DNA of 10,532 bases from JBBQIY01 sp964618405 (GTDB lineage Bacteria > Verrucomicrobiota > Kiritimatiellia > RFP12 > UBA3636): assembly GCA_964618405.1 (NCBI GenBank), contig CAZUAY010000136.1, forward strand, positions 1-10,532. The letters are read 5' to 3'. Made by a program: the position numbers and the translations under genes. The notes beneath the pieces are model-generated. The model worked only from the letters and a program-made list of their open reading frames with translations, did no database searches and was not told where the DNA came from. Numbering within the stretch: the stretch's first letter is position 1; each line of letters begins with the position of its first letter. Of the stretch, positions 1-6,662 are shown piece by piece.

Positions 1-29
1 GAGAAAAACCTGTAGCCGTTGATGACCGG

Positions 30-128
30 TCAATGAATCGTGAATGCACCCCCCGTCACTGAACGATTACCCGTGAAAGATGGATTTCGCTTGTCTGTTC
101 CCAGGATTTGTTGTAAATTCTCGTGCAT
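30..128 (-). CDS. Small ORF (32 aa) of unknown function, possibly the start of a broken gene
   Basis: A 32-codon frame starts with ATG at 128 and stops with TGA at 32-30. It begins MHENLQQILGTDK and ends GGAFTIH. An AGGAG motif sits 5 bases before the ATG, which is better than the sites seen before several clearly real genes in this window, and it is the main reason to list it. I do not recognise the peptide; it has no membrane segment, no cysteine and no obvious domain. Reading past the TGA gives PVINGYRFF up to the window edge, so it may be the N-terminus of a longer gene cut by a nonsense mutation rather than a true microprotein. It is divergent from the truncated rhamnosidase. A chance ORF remains quite possible. 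Confidence 0.3.
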   Translation of the reverse strand: MHENLQQILGTDKRNPSFTGNRSVTGGAFTIH

Positions 129-133
129 ATAAG

Positions 134-138
134 CTCCT
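134..138 (-). promoter_or_regulatory. Shine-Dalgarno site (AGGAG) for the small ORF
   Basis: AGGAG on the minus strand lies 5 bases upstream of the ATG at 128-126 and is preceded by a run of A. It is one of the two strongest Shine-Dalgarno matches in the window and supports translation starting here. Confidence 0.4.
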
Positions 139-143
139 TTTTT

Positions 144-181
144 CCATGTTTGCGCATGGGGTTTGATTCGTTGCTGAATCA
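144..181. repeat. Two adjacent short inverted repeats in the divergent intergenic region
   Basis: CCATG (144-148) pairs with CATGG (155-159) around a 6-base loop. TGATTC (164-169) pairs with GAATCA (176-181) around another 6-base loop. They lie between the two divergent reading frames. Neither is followed by a U-run, so they are poor terminators. They could be operator-like or structured leader elements, but stems of 5-6 bases arise by chance often. Confidence 0.2.
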
Positions 182-224
182 GATGATCTTACATCTTTTT
201 AAATCAAATGAGTAGAGAAAGAGG

Positions 225-1514
225 GTGTTGTATCTGCGACTATATTTCCGTGAACGTATTCCCTACGAGGGCGATGCATACATCAATCAATTGGGGCATT
301 ATTGCGTCGACAGTGAATATGCCTTCGCTCGCTTCACACATGAGTACCTGATCCAGCATCCGACTTGGCCTACAGAATGGCATCTGCATTCGGTTATGAT
401 GGCTTGGGCGGACTACTTGTATACTGGGGAAACTCGCTCAATTGAGACGTTTTATGACGATCTATGCGCCAAGACATTGATCGATCTCGCACGTGAGGAC
501 GGGCTGATCAGCACGGCGTCCGAGCTGTGCACGCGGACGTTCGAAGAAGGGCTTCATCTTCATAAGCCTGACTCTATTTTCACGAGTGGTCTCAAGGATC
601 TTGTTGACTGGCCACCGGGCTCCTTTTCACAAGGTGGCCAGGGCGAGCGCGACAATCATGAGATGCTTCCGGTCAATACGGTGGTTAACGCATTCCACTA
701 TCACGCGTTGAACTTGATGTCGCGAATTGCACAAGTTCTAGGAAAAACAGAAGATGCAGCCCGTTTTTCTAAGCAGGCCAACCTAGTCAAGCATACGATC
801 AACAAGCTGCTGTTTGATCAAGCCAGGGGCATCTATATCGACGGAGAAGGATCGCAACACGCCTCTCTTCATAGCAACATGTTCATGCTCGCTTTTGATT
901 TAGTGCCGAAGGATCGTTGCCCATCTGTGGTTAAATTTGTGAAATCTCGCGGTATGGCCTGTAGTGTTTATGGGGCGCAGTATTTGTTGGAGGCCTTGTA
1001 CCTCAACGGACAGGATTGCTATGCGTTAGAACTCATGACCGCTCAACACGATCGGAGTTGGTGGAATATGATACAGGCGGGCTCGACAATGACGATGGAG
1101 GCCTGGGACTGGAAGTACAAAAACAATCTTGACTGGAATCACGCCTGGGGTGCCGTACCCGCTAACATCATTCCGCGCTTTCTCCTAGGCGTCCGTCCAA
1201 TTGAGCCCGGCTTCGCCAAAGTTCTTATTCATCCTCAGCCCGGTGCACTAAGACGGGTATCAGGCACCGTGCCGACTCCTCGTGGGCCTATTGAAATTTC
1301 CATAGCGCATGATGACGACCGTCCTTTTGTATTGAAGATAAACATTCCTGCCACGATGACGGCAAAGGTAGTATTACCGCAATCGGATCGAACGTTGGGA
1401 TCGCTTGCTATTGACGGAAAGAAAGTGGAGGCGCAGCTTGAAGGCGGCAGTCTATTCTTTGACAACCTCGGTTCTGGATTTCATGTTCTCGAAGTGTCTC
1501 TTTGTTCCATGTGA
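225..1514 (+). CDS. GH78-type alpha-L-rhamnosidase, N-terminally truncated (probable pseudogene)
   Basis: The frame matches the (alpha/alpha)6-barrel catalytic domain and C-terminal beta-domain of GH78 alpha-L-rhamnosidases, which remove terminal L-rhamnose from plant or bacterial glycans. Visible family signatures are RERIPYEGDAY (residues 9-19), the EAWDW loop with E292, WNHAWGAVPAN (304-314) and LGVRPIEPGF (321-330), followed by a beta-sandwich tail. E10, D17 and E292 correspond to three of the four acidic active-site residues of the family. The fourth, an Asp five residues before E10 in the usual D-C-P-x-R-E-R, is an Arg here. Family members are usually about 900-1100 residues; this frame has 429, so the N-terminal sandwich domains are missing. 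The GTG start at 225 is only the first possible start after an in-frame TAG at 213-215, with GAGG touching it, so it is a poor initiation site. The C-terminus looks complete and ends in TGA. The fold is confidently identified; activity is doubtful. Confidence 0.8.
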   Translation: MLYLRLYFRERIPYEGDAYINQLGHYCVDSEYAFARFTHEYLIQHPTWPTEWHLHSVMMAWADYLYTGETRSIETFYDDLCAKTLIDLAREDGLISTASELCTRTFEEGLHLHKPDSIFTSGLKDLVDWPPGSFSQGGQGERDNHEMLPVNTVVNAFHYHALNLMSRIAQVLGKTEDAARFSKQANLVKHTINKLLFDQARGIYIDGEGSQHASLHSNMFMLAFDLVPKDRCPSVVKFVKSRGMACSVYGAQYLLEALYLNGQDCYALELMTAQHDRSWWNMIQAGSTMTMEAWDWKYKNNLDWNHAWGAVPANIIPRFLLGVRPIEPGFAKVLIHPQPGALRRVSGTVPTPRGPIEISIAHDDDRPFVLKINIPATMTAKVVLPQSDRTLGSLAIDGKKVEAQLEGGSLFFDNLGSGFHVLEVSLCSM

Positions 1515-1828
1515 ATTGCTGGTTTTTTCTGATGCGTTGCGTTCGGCTTGTTAGAATGAAGCTAACAAATCTCAATAAAGTTTTTAAATATCAATCAATC
1601 AACGATTGAAGCATGAGCTCTAAAAAACTAAAGCAAACCTATGAATGCAGAGGCTTACGAAGTTCTAGCGGCCTATGATGAGCCGGTCGAACGAATTAAC
1701 GAACAGGCCGATCCGAAACGCAAGGATTTCGTCCAGCGTCTGGGGGTGCGGGCGCATGCGTCCTCACCGCTTTTGCCCTGTCCCTCTATCTTGGGAATGG
1801 CAATGTTCGCTTCACCTCCGGCAGCGAA
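1515..1828. other. 314-base region without a confident gene
   Basis: This lies between the rhamnosidase stop and the dsbD stop, which converge on it. It holds an imperfect terminator-like inverted repeat (1548-1568), a second small palindrome TCAATC-AAC-GATTGA (1595-1609), an A+T-rich stretch around 1570-1640, and the body of an orphan plus-strand reading frame starting at 1641. Composition changes near 1640 from A+T-rich to G+C-richer sequence. I see no tRNA and no mobile-element ends. Confidence 0.5.
1548..1568. repeat. Inverted repeat downstream of the rhamnosidase (weak terminator candidate)
   Basis: TTGTTAG (1548-1554) and CTAACAA (1562-1568) form a perfect 7-bp stem with a 7-base loop, 33 bases after the rhamnosidase stop. 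A T5 run follows at about 1580-1585 rather than directly after the stem, and the stem is A+T-rich, so it would be a weak intrinsic terminator at best. It could equally be a protein-binding site. Confidence 0.3.
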
Positions 1829-1859
1829 TCAGTCTGGTAAACCGTCGAAGATTGCGTAG
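1641..1859 (+). CDS. Orphan 72-aa ORF, possible gene fragment
   Basis: The frame starts with ATG at 1641 and ends in TAG at 1857-1859, overlapping the last 31 bases of dsbD on the other strand. The first 37 or so residues (MNAEAYEVLAAYDEPVERIN, then a charged stretch ending DFVQRLGVRAH) have a plausible soluble-protein composition. The rest (from about residue 40) is Pro/Ala/Ser-rich and looks like non-coding read-through into dsbD antisense. There is no clear Shine-Dalgarno site. I do not recognise the family. It may be the 5' remnant of a gene lost at a junction near 1800-1830, or a chance ORF. Confidence 0.25.
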   Translation: MNAEAYEVLAAYDEPVERINEQADPKRKDFVQRLGVRAHASSPLLPCPSILGMAMFASPPAANQSGKPSKIA

Positions 1860-3373
1860 AACGGAAGGCCGCGAGCGCCGAGCTTGGTCATGAGCGCTTT
1901 GATTTCAGGGTCATTAAAAATGGTGCAGTCGACTTTAACGGCATGGTAACCCGACATGGCGGTGATCACGGCCTCGTCTTGGAAGGTCGTTCTCGCCATT
2001 TTGCGGCAGGCCGTACACCAATCGGCTGTGAGATACAAGAGAACCGGTTTGGGGTTTTTCGCGTAATTTGTTTTCATTTCAGTATCCGATGAAAGCCATT
2101 GAATGCCGCCATCGGTTGCTGCTTCTGCCTTTTCAGGACGCATGACGCTCCACGCCGTGTGGGCGTACTTGAAGGCAAAGATGATGAAGACGGCTGCAAA
2201 GCCGTATTTGATGATGTTCATCCATTTTCCTGGGCGTGGCAGGGTGGCGACACCGCCACCGAAGAAGGCCCATGGGAGCCCCATGCCGAGTCCGAGGAAG
2301 AGGGGAAGTGCCGCACCGGCAGGAGAGCCGTTGCTCACGAGGGTAGCGGAGATCACCAGTGTCCAGATCAAGACGGGTGCAACGCAGGCGCCTGCAAGCA
2401 GGGCGGAGCCAACGCCAGCGGCAAAGGCACCGAGAAGGCGCAAGGCGAGTGATGTGGACTTATCTTTTTTGGCACCACCACGGCGAAAAAATCCACTTAG
2501 GCGTGAGAAGTCGATCGTGATGACATCGAGCATGGCGAGCGAGAGGATGGAGAAGATAATGGCGATGACCGCGTTGAAGATTGGATCAGACTGGAGGGTG
2601 CCAAAGGCCGTTCCCGTGAGCACCGAGAGAATGCCGAGGGAACCGAAGGCCACCGTGATGCCGAGGCCAAAGCATGCCCCGACGATGAGTCCTTGGCGTT
2701 TCGTCGACTGGCTGGCGCCGATGCCGAGAATCGCTAAGTTGACGGGGATCAGTGGGAGCACGCATGGGGTGAAGTTGAGCAGAACACCGCCGAAAAGGAT
2801 AGCAACGATGAGCAGGAGTATTCCGCCTTTTGCATAAGCTGCATCAAGCAAATTGGTTTTTGAAGGTTTAGCATTCGGGTCGAGAAACTTCAAAAAATCA
2901 TCTGCTGAGGCGTATGCAGAGAGCACGCGCGATGGTGCAGAAGCACGCACAGGCTCGGTGGAAGGTTCTGCTTCCTTTGAATCGAAGGCATAGAATTTTT
3001 TGTTTTCCGGCATGAAGCATTGAGAATCCGTACAGGCTTGCCAGCCGACGGTCACGAAATGAGCATTGGTGAAGGCGATCGGGAGAACGTAGTTCAGAGA
3101 GACGTCTTTAAGATAGAACGGATCAACGACGCCGTCGATGTCCTTTTCCACAGGTGTGGGTGGATTGACTGCCTTGAGCTCGAAGGTTTCGCCGGAGGGA
3201 AGCTCTGCCGTCGCCTCTATTTTCTCGGCGTACACCATGAAGCCTTCTGGGATGGTGAATTCAACGACGATGTTAGAGGGAGTACTAAAGGAGAGATGAG
3301 GAGCAACGTCGGCCGCGTTCGCCTGTGCGACGAGGAGCGCGAGCGTTAGAAAAACGGTGAGATTTTTTTTCAT
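1829..3373 (-). CDS. dsbD: Thiol:disulfide interchange protein DsbD, C-terminally shortened
   Basis: DsbD carries electrons from cytoplasmic thioredoxin across the inner membrane to periplasmic thiol proteins such as disulfide isomerases and cytochrome c maturation factors. From the chosen start there are 514 residues. A signal peptide covers about 1-20 (MKKN, hydrophobic core, ANA-AD cleavage). The periplasmic N-domain carries the pair C114 and C119 in ACTDSQC. A membrane domain of about eight helices covers roughly 183-405, with C204 in NFTPCVLPLIP and C330 in GACVAP. The C-terminal thioredoxin domain has WCTAC (C453, C456) and the cis-proline loop RGLP at 501-504. All six redox cysteines are therefore present. 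The protein stops ten residues after the cis-Pro at FDGLPD, whereas relatives continue about 25-30 residues to the last strand and helix; E. coli DsbD has 565 residues. Start: the frame is open to 3547, but that part overlaps the upstream permease gene. ATG at 3373 has GGAG 8 bases upstream and begins a proper signal peptide. It is the last gene of the cluster, 49 bases after the permease. Confidence 0.9.
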   Translation of the reverse strand: MKKNLTVFLTLALLVAQANAADVAPHLSFSTPSNIVVEFTIPEGFMVYAEKIEATAELPSGETFELKAVNPPTPVEKDIDGVVDPFYLKDVSLNYVLPIAFTNAHFVTVGWQACTDSQCFMPENKKFYAFDSKEAEPSTEPVRASAPSRVLSAYASADDFLKFLDPNAKPSKTNLLDAAYAKGGILLLIVAILFGGVLLNFTPCVLPLIPVNLAILGIGASQSTKRQGLIVGACFGLGITVAFGSLGILSVLTGTAFGTLQSDPIFNAVIAIIFSILSLAMLDVITIDFSRLSGFFRRGGAKKDKSTSLALRLLGAFAAGVGSALLAGACVAPVLIWTLVISATLVSNGSPAGAALPLFLGLGMGLPWAFFGGGVATLPRPGKWMNIIKYGFAAVFIIFAFKYAHTAWSVMRPEKAEAATDGGIQWLSSDTEMKTNYAKNPKPVLLYLTADWCTACRKMARTTFQDEAVITAMSGYHAVKVDCTIFNDPEIKALMTKLGARGLPFYAIFDGLPD

Positions 3374-3381
3374 AATAGGGA

Positions 3382-3385
3382 CTCC
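3382..3385 (-). promoter_or_regulatory. Ribosome binding site that fixes the dsbD start
   Basis: GGAG lies 8 bases upstream of the ATG at 3373-3371. An in-frame ATG at 3400-3398 and the longer frame up to 3547 are both less likely, because the signal peptide begins directly at the ATG served by this site. Confidence 0.5.
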
Positions 3386-3422
3386 ATTCTTGAGGGGCAT
3401 GAAAGCGCCTTCATACCCGATG

Positions 3423-4907
3423 TTAGTGTGCGTTTGTCTGGATTGCGGTTTCCAGTTGATTGACCATGGCATCTGCTGCGACGGGATCAGCATAGTAGAA
3501 TAGCAGAATGATGATGGTGGCGAGTGTACAGGTGATGATTCCGACAAGGGCGCCGATTTTCAGCCATTCAAGAAAGGCGATGTGGGCACCGTAGCGTTTC
3601 TCCATCATGCCCAGTGCGACGATATTCGCCGTCGAGCCGATTGCCGTGATGTTACCACCGAAGCAGGAGCCGAAGAGCATGGCCCAGCGGAGGGGGCCGA
3701 GCTCGGGGTGTGCTTGAATCAGTTCATTGACGACAGGGATGAAGGCGGCAACAAAGACGATATTGTCGACAAAGGCCGAGCCGATAGCGGTGATGCCCAC
3801 GACGAGGGGTGTGAGGATGAATCGGTTGGTGCCGAAAGTTTCGGTAAAGCGGTCGGCAACGACGTCTGTGATGCCGGTAATTTCGAGCGATCCAGCGACA
3901 GCGAAGAGAACGAGAAAGAAGATGAGCGTCCACCACTCGACTTCGGTTTCGATGTAGTGACGCGCTCGTTTGCTTCGATAGATCATGAGAATACCCGAGA
4001 TCGTCAGCGGAGCAACAATGAGCATCGTGTTAGGCGCTAGGCCCAATCTATTTTCGATAAAGCTGTGTAGCGCGATGAAGATCAGTGCTGCAATGAGGAT
4101 GAAGAGTCCACGGCGGTACGGGATTCTGACAAGGGGCCCCAACCCTAAGTTGCCTGCGCGGCGTTTGGCGAGTCGTTCATCGAGAAGCGCGATATCCTTG
4201 CGAGCCCAGAACATCAAGACTGCCATGGTGACCATGAGTGAGAGGAGCATAATCGGCGCGGCGTGGGTCAAGAATTCGCCAAAGGACAGGCCGGTCTTCG
4301 TTCCGATCAAGAGTCCTACAGGGTTGCCCAGCATGGTTCCCGTGGAGCCGATATTGGTCGCAATAACACTGATGAGCACGAAGGGGGTTGGGCGAAGTTT
4401 CAGCGTGTCGCAGACTTGAAACACAAGCGCGAGCACGAAGACGATGGAGGTAACCTCATCCACGAGGCTTGCCATGATTCCAGACATGAGAATCAGGGTG
4501 ACCACGAACCGCTTTCCTGACATATTCTTCGCGTTCAAGATAAGCTGAATGAGCCAGGTAAATAAACCGAGGTCTTTCAGCACACCGACTAGAGTCATCA
4601 TGCCCACGAGAAAGAGAATGATGTGCAACTCTGCTTTTTCCATCATCTGTGTGAGCGACATGACGTTTGCAGCGAGCATGACCGAGATGCCGATAAAGGC
4701 AACGGCGAGACGCATGTTCCAAAACAGAAGCGTAGCAGAGATGATCGTGATGAAGGTCGAGACGGCGATGACTTGACTGGTGGTGATCGGCGTTGCCGGC
4801 GTCCCAAGCTTTGTTGTAAGCCAGCCGGCCGAGCACGTTAGGAAAATCATCAGGAGCAACTTGGGGAGTGATGATTTGAGGGTAATGGATTCAGTTTCGC
4901 TGTGCAT
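3423..4907 (-). CDS. SLC13/CitMHS-type ion-coupled permease (ion transporter superfamily)
   Basis: A 494-residue, highly hydrophobic inner-membrane protein of the ion transporter (IT) superfamily, which includes SLC13/DASS carboxylate or sulfate carriers, CitMHS, ArsB and NhaD. There are about 11-12 membrane segments. The two inverted halves each carry a hallmark pair. LVDEVTSIVFVLALV (148-162) and TNIGSTGTMLGNP (184-196) lie in the first half. FVDNIVFVAAFIPVV (379-393) and GGNITAIGSTANIV (417-430) lie in the second. The serine/asparagine-containing GST loops are those that bind ion and substrate in structurally known relatives. The substrate cannot be told from sequence: dicarboxylate, sulfate, arsenite or Na+/H+ exchange are all possible. 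It starts 15 bases after the EIIA-CBS gene stops and has no obvious Shine-Dalgarno site, so it probably depends on translation of that gene. Length is normal and the frame is intact. Confidence 0.88.
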   Translation of the reverse strand: MHSETESITLKSSLPKLLLMIFLTCSAGWLTTKLGTPATPITTSQVIAVSTFITIISATLLFWNMRLAVAFIGISVMLAANVMSLTQMMEKAELHIILFLVGMMTLVGVLKDLGLFTWLIQLILNAKNMSGKRFVVTLILMSGIMASLVDEVTSIVFVLALVFQVCDTLKLRPTPFVLISVIATNIGSTGTMLGNPVGLLIGTKTGLSFGEFLTHAAPIMLLSLMVTMAVLMFWARKDIALLDERLAKRRAGNLGLGPLVRIPYRRGLFILIAALIFIALHSFIENRLGLAPNTMLIVAPLTISGILMIYRSKRARHYIETEVEWWTLIFFLVLFAVAGSLEITGITDVVADRFTETFGTNRFILTPLVVGITAIGSAFVDNIVFVAAFIPVVNELIQAHPELGPLRWAMLFGSCFGGNITAIGSTANIVALGMMEKRYGAHIAFLEWLKIGALVGIITCTLATIIILLFYYADPVAADAMVNQLETAIQTNAH

Positions 4908-4922
4908 CGTAATAGTGTTTTT

Positions 4923-5849
4923 TTAGGTTCGAAGAACCTTGTCTAGAAAATGGGGAAGCGTGATTACGCCAAGAAGTTTTTTGCTATCGACGATGTAGCA
5001 GGTGCTCGCATTGCGTTTTGCCATGGCTTCAGCAACGGCGATTGCAGGCTGATTGACGTGCACCGTCGGATACTCGTGATGGAGGATCTCGGAGAGCCAC
5101 GTATTCTCTTCGTTGCGCAGAATGTTCACAAACGGTTCAAACTGCAGAATAGGGGAGAGGTCGTCCATCCACAGCAGGTAATCTGGCATGCAAACACGCA
5201 GAAGGGCGTCCGCCGTGACGACGCCAGTCAGTTCGCCATCTTTGTCGACAACGGGAATTTCCAGCAGGTTGTGCGTGACGAACATGTCGATCGCGTCTTT
5301 AAGGCTATTCGTGTCAAGTAACTTATAGACGAGGGGTTCCATGATATCGCCAGCACAAATAAAATCGGGAAGAATCAAGCCGTCGCGGCGGAAGAAGCTG
5401 ACGATCTCACGGGGCGTTGTCAGGGTAGCGGCCTTTTCAGGGGCATCGCCTGTCTGAAACGTTTTGGCGAGTGCCGATATGATCTGAAGGTAAACGGAGG
5501 GTTGATCTTTGGGCACCAAGACGAGAATAACGAGTTTAACGGTCGAGCCCTCGCCATTAAATCGAAGTCCTTTTGGAATAGTCGCAACGGCGACGAACGG
5601 CTTATCGATTGAGGCGATTCTGGCGTGTGGGATCGCAATGCCGTTGGCGACAACCGTAGCCCCTGCTGTTTCTCTTTCGCAGACCGACTGATAGATACTT
5701 GGAACGTTTCCGATGCCGTGGTTAAAAGCCAGCCGCTTCAGCATCTCCATGATCAGTTCATCCCGATTTTGGATTGGCGTTTGGCAGAGAACGTCTTCCT
5801 CACTGAAGAGGAAAACAAAATCGCGTGGTGATTGCGGAATTGGTTTCAT
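4923..5849 (-). CDS. PTS EIIA(Ntr/Fru)-like domain fused to a CBS-domain pair
   Basis: 308 residues, no membrane segment, cytoplasmic. Residues about 12-157 form a mannitol/fructose/Ntr-type EIIA domain. The phosphorylatable histidine is H75 in GIAIPHAR, and the LVPKD(Q) strand lies at 111-116. Residues about 165-221 form a CBS motif (DIMEPLVYKLLDT, then LLEIPVVDKDGELTGVVTADALL). A second, more divergent CBS motif spans about 252-306 and ends LLGVITLPHFLDKVL. CBS pairs usually bind adenine nucleotides; EIIA domains accept phosphate from HPr/NPr. No EIIB, EIIC or HPr gene is in the window, so a regulatory rather than a sugar-transport role is likely. It begins 3 bases after the HAD stop with no separate Shine-Dalgarno site, suggesting coupled translation. 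The permease follows 15 bases later, which makes it the obvious candidate target (inference). Confidence 0.87.
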   Translation of the reverse strand: MKPIPQSPRDFVFLFSEEDVLCQTPIQNRDELIMEMLKRLAFNHGIGNVPSIYQSVCERETAGATVVANGIAIPHARIASIDKPFVAVATIPKGLRFNGEGSTVKLVILVLVPKDQPSVYLQIISALAKTFQTGDAPEKAATLTTPREIVSFFRRDGLILPDFICAGDIMEPLVYKLLDTNSLKDAIDMFVTHNLLEIPVVDKDGELTGVVTADALLRVCMPDYLLWMDDLSPILQFEPFVNILRNEENTWLSEILHHEYPTVHVNQPAIAVAEAMAKRNASTCYIVDSKKLLGVITLPHFLDKVLRT

Positions 5850-5852
5850 TTT

Positions 5853-6641
5853 TTACTTCAAGTTAAAGAAGGCCGACGTGAGTTCGGCGAAATCTTTGAT
5901 GATATAGGTTGGTTTAAATGGCGATTGGGCAACATCAGCCTCGGTGCTAACCCCGGTCAGCAGCAAGACGGTGTCGATACCGGCGTGAATACCTGCAGCA
6001 ATATCTGTATCCAGATTATCTCCGATAACAAGGGCTTCAGAAGGTAAGCAGTGGCATTTGTCGATGGCCATATCCATCAAGTGTCGTTCTGGCTTTCCGA
6101 TCACAATGGGATTGCGCCCAGAAGCGGTCATGACAGCGGCGACAATTGATCCGGTTCCCGGAACGGTTGTGCCTTGAAGTTTCAAGCGTGGATCCATGTT
6201 TGTGGCGATGAATTTAGCACCCTTGTCGAGGAGTTTGCAGGCGAGCTTGAGTTTGTCGTAGGTGAACTGTTGGTCAATGCTCACGATAACGTAATCCGGG
6301 GAGTTCTCGGTGATCACGATGCCTTGGTCTTCTAAGGCTTTTTGCAGGCCATATTCTCCGATGATGAAGGCGGTGCCGGAGCCGACGTAGCGCGCGGTGG
6401 CGATTGAGGTTGAAACCACGTCGTCGGGGACGCAGCCGATCCCGTAGGAATTCAATTGATCGCAGACGACCTCGGGTGTTCGATTGGAACGATTGGTGGC
6501 GAAAACGCTGCGGATTCCAGCCGTGCGGCATTTGCGAATGAATTCGGAAGCTCCTGGGATTTCGTGGTCTCCGGCATAGACAGTTCCATCGAGATCGAGA
6601 AGGAGTGCTTTAATTTTTGAAAAAAGATTTTTTTTTGTCAT
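5853..6641 (-). CDS. HAD-IIA (NagD/AraL-type) sugar or polyol phosphatase
   Basis: 262 residues, the usual length for NagD-family HAD phosphatases. All four HAD motifs are present. Motif I is DLDGT with the nucleophile D16 and acid/base D18. Motif II is TNRSNRT (49-55); relatives often have TNN at the start. Motif III is the lysine of GKPE (K183). Motif IV is GDNLDTD (207-213) with D208 and D211 for magnesium. The type II cap between motifs II and III (about residues 75-180) supports subfamily IIA, which includes NagD (UMP, GMP and sugar phosphates), AraL, and the phosphoglycolate/glycerol-3-phosphate phosphatases. Exact substrate is unknown. ATG at 6641 is preceded by a C-rich stretch with no Shine-Dalgarno site and follows the GldG-like stop by 21 bases. 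The fourth to twelfth bases after the ATG include a run of nine A. Confidence 0.9.
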   Translation of the reverse strand: MTKKNLFSKIKALLLDLDGTVYAGDHEIPGASEFIRKCRTAGIRSVFATNRSNRTPEVVCDQLNSYGIGCVPDDVVSTSIATARYVGSGTAFIIGEYGLQKALEDQGIVITENSPDYVIVSIDQQFTYDKLKLACKLLDKGAKFIATNMDPRLKLQGTTVPGTGSIVAAVMTASGRNPIVIGKPERHLMDMAIDKCHCLPSEALVIGDNLDTDIAAGIHAGIDTVLLLTGVSTEADVAQSPFKPTYIIKDFAELTSAFFNLK

Positions 6642-6662
6642 CGTATGGGGGCAGATTGATTG

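Noticed and set aside
1806..1828. Inverted repeat TTCGCT/AGCGAA next to the dsbD stop as an intrinsic terminator.
   Set aside because: Only a 6-bp stem, an 11-base loop and no U-run on either strand.
1829..1831. TGA at the dsbD end as a recoded codon (selenocysteine or glycine), since the frame stays open beyond it.
   Set aside because: The downstream translation does not resemble a thioredoxin C-terminus, and TGA serves as a normal stop for the rhamnosidase and the phosphoesterase.
2103..2837. Long plus-strand open frame (244 codons) inside dsbD.
   Set aside because: It is rich in Arg, Pro, Lys and Ala with no family features and lies fully antisense to the membrane domain of dsbD; it is a shadow of that gene's codon use.
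3374..3547. N-terminal extension of dsbD by 58 residues.
   Set aside because: It would overlap the permease gene by over 100 bases and place the signal peptide internally; the GGAG site and signal peptide point to 3373.
3582..4040. Plus-strand open frame of 152 codons antisense to the permease.
   Set aside because: Asp/Glu/Gly-rich low-sense translation with no ribosome binding site; the opposite strand has clear SLC13 motifs throughout.
4951..4965. Short match to the lacZ-alpha start of cloning vectors (TGATTACGCCAAG), as if vector sequence were present.
   Set aside because: The match is about 13 bases and stops there. On the minus strand it encodes LGVITLPHF, a normal CBS-domain end in frame with its gene.
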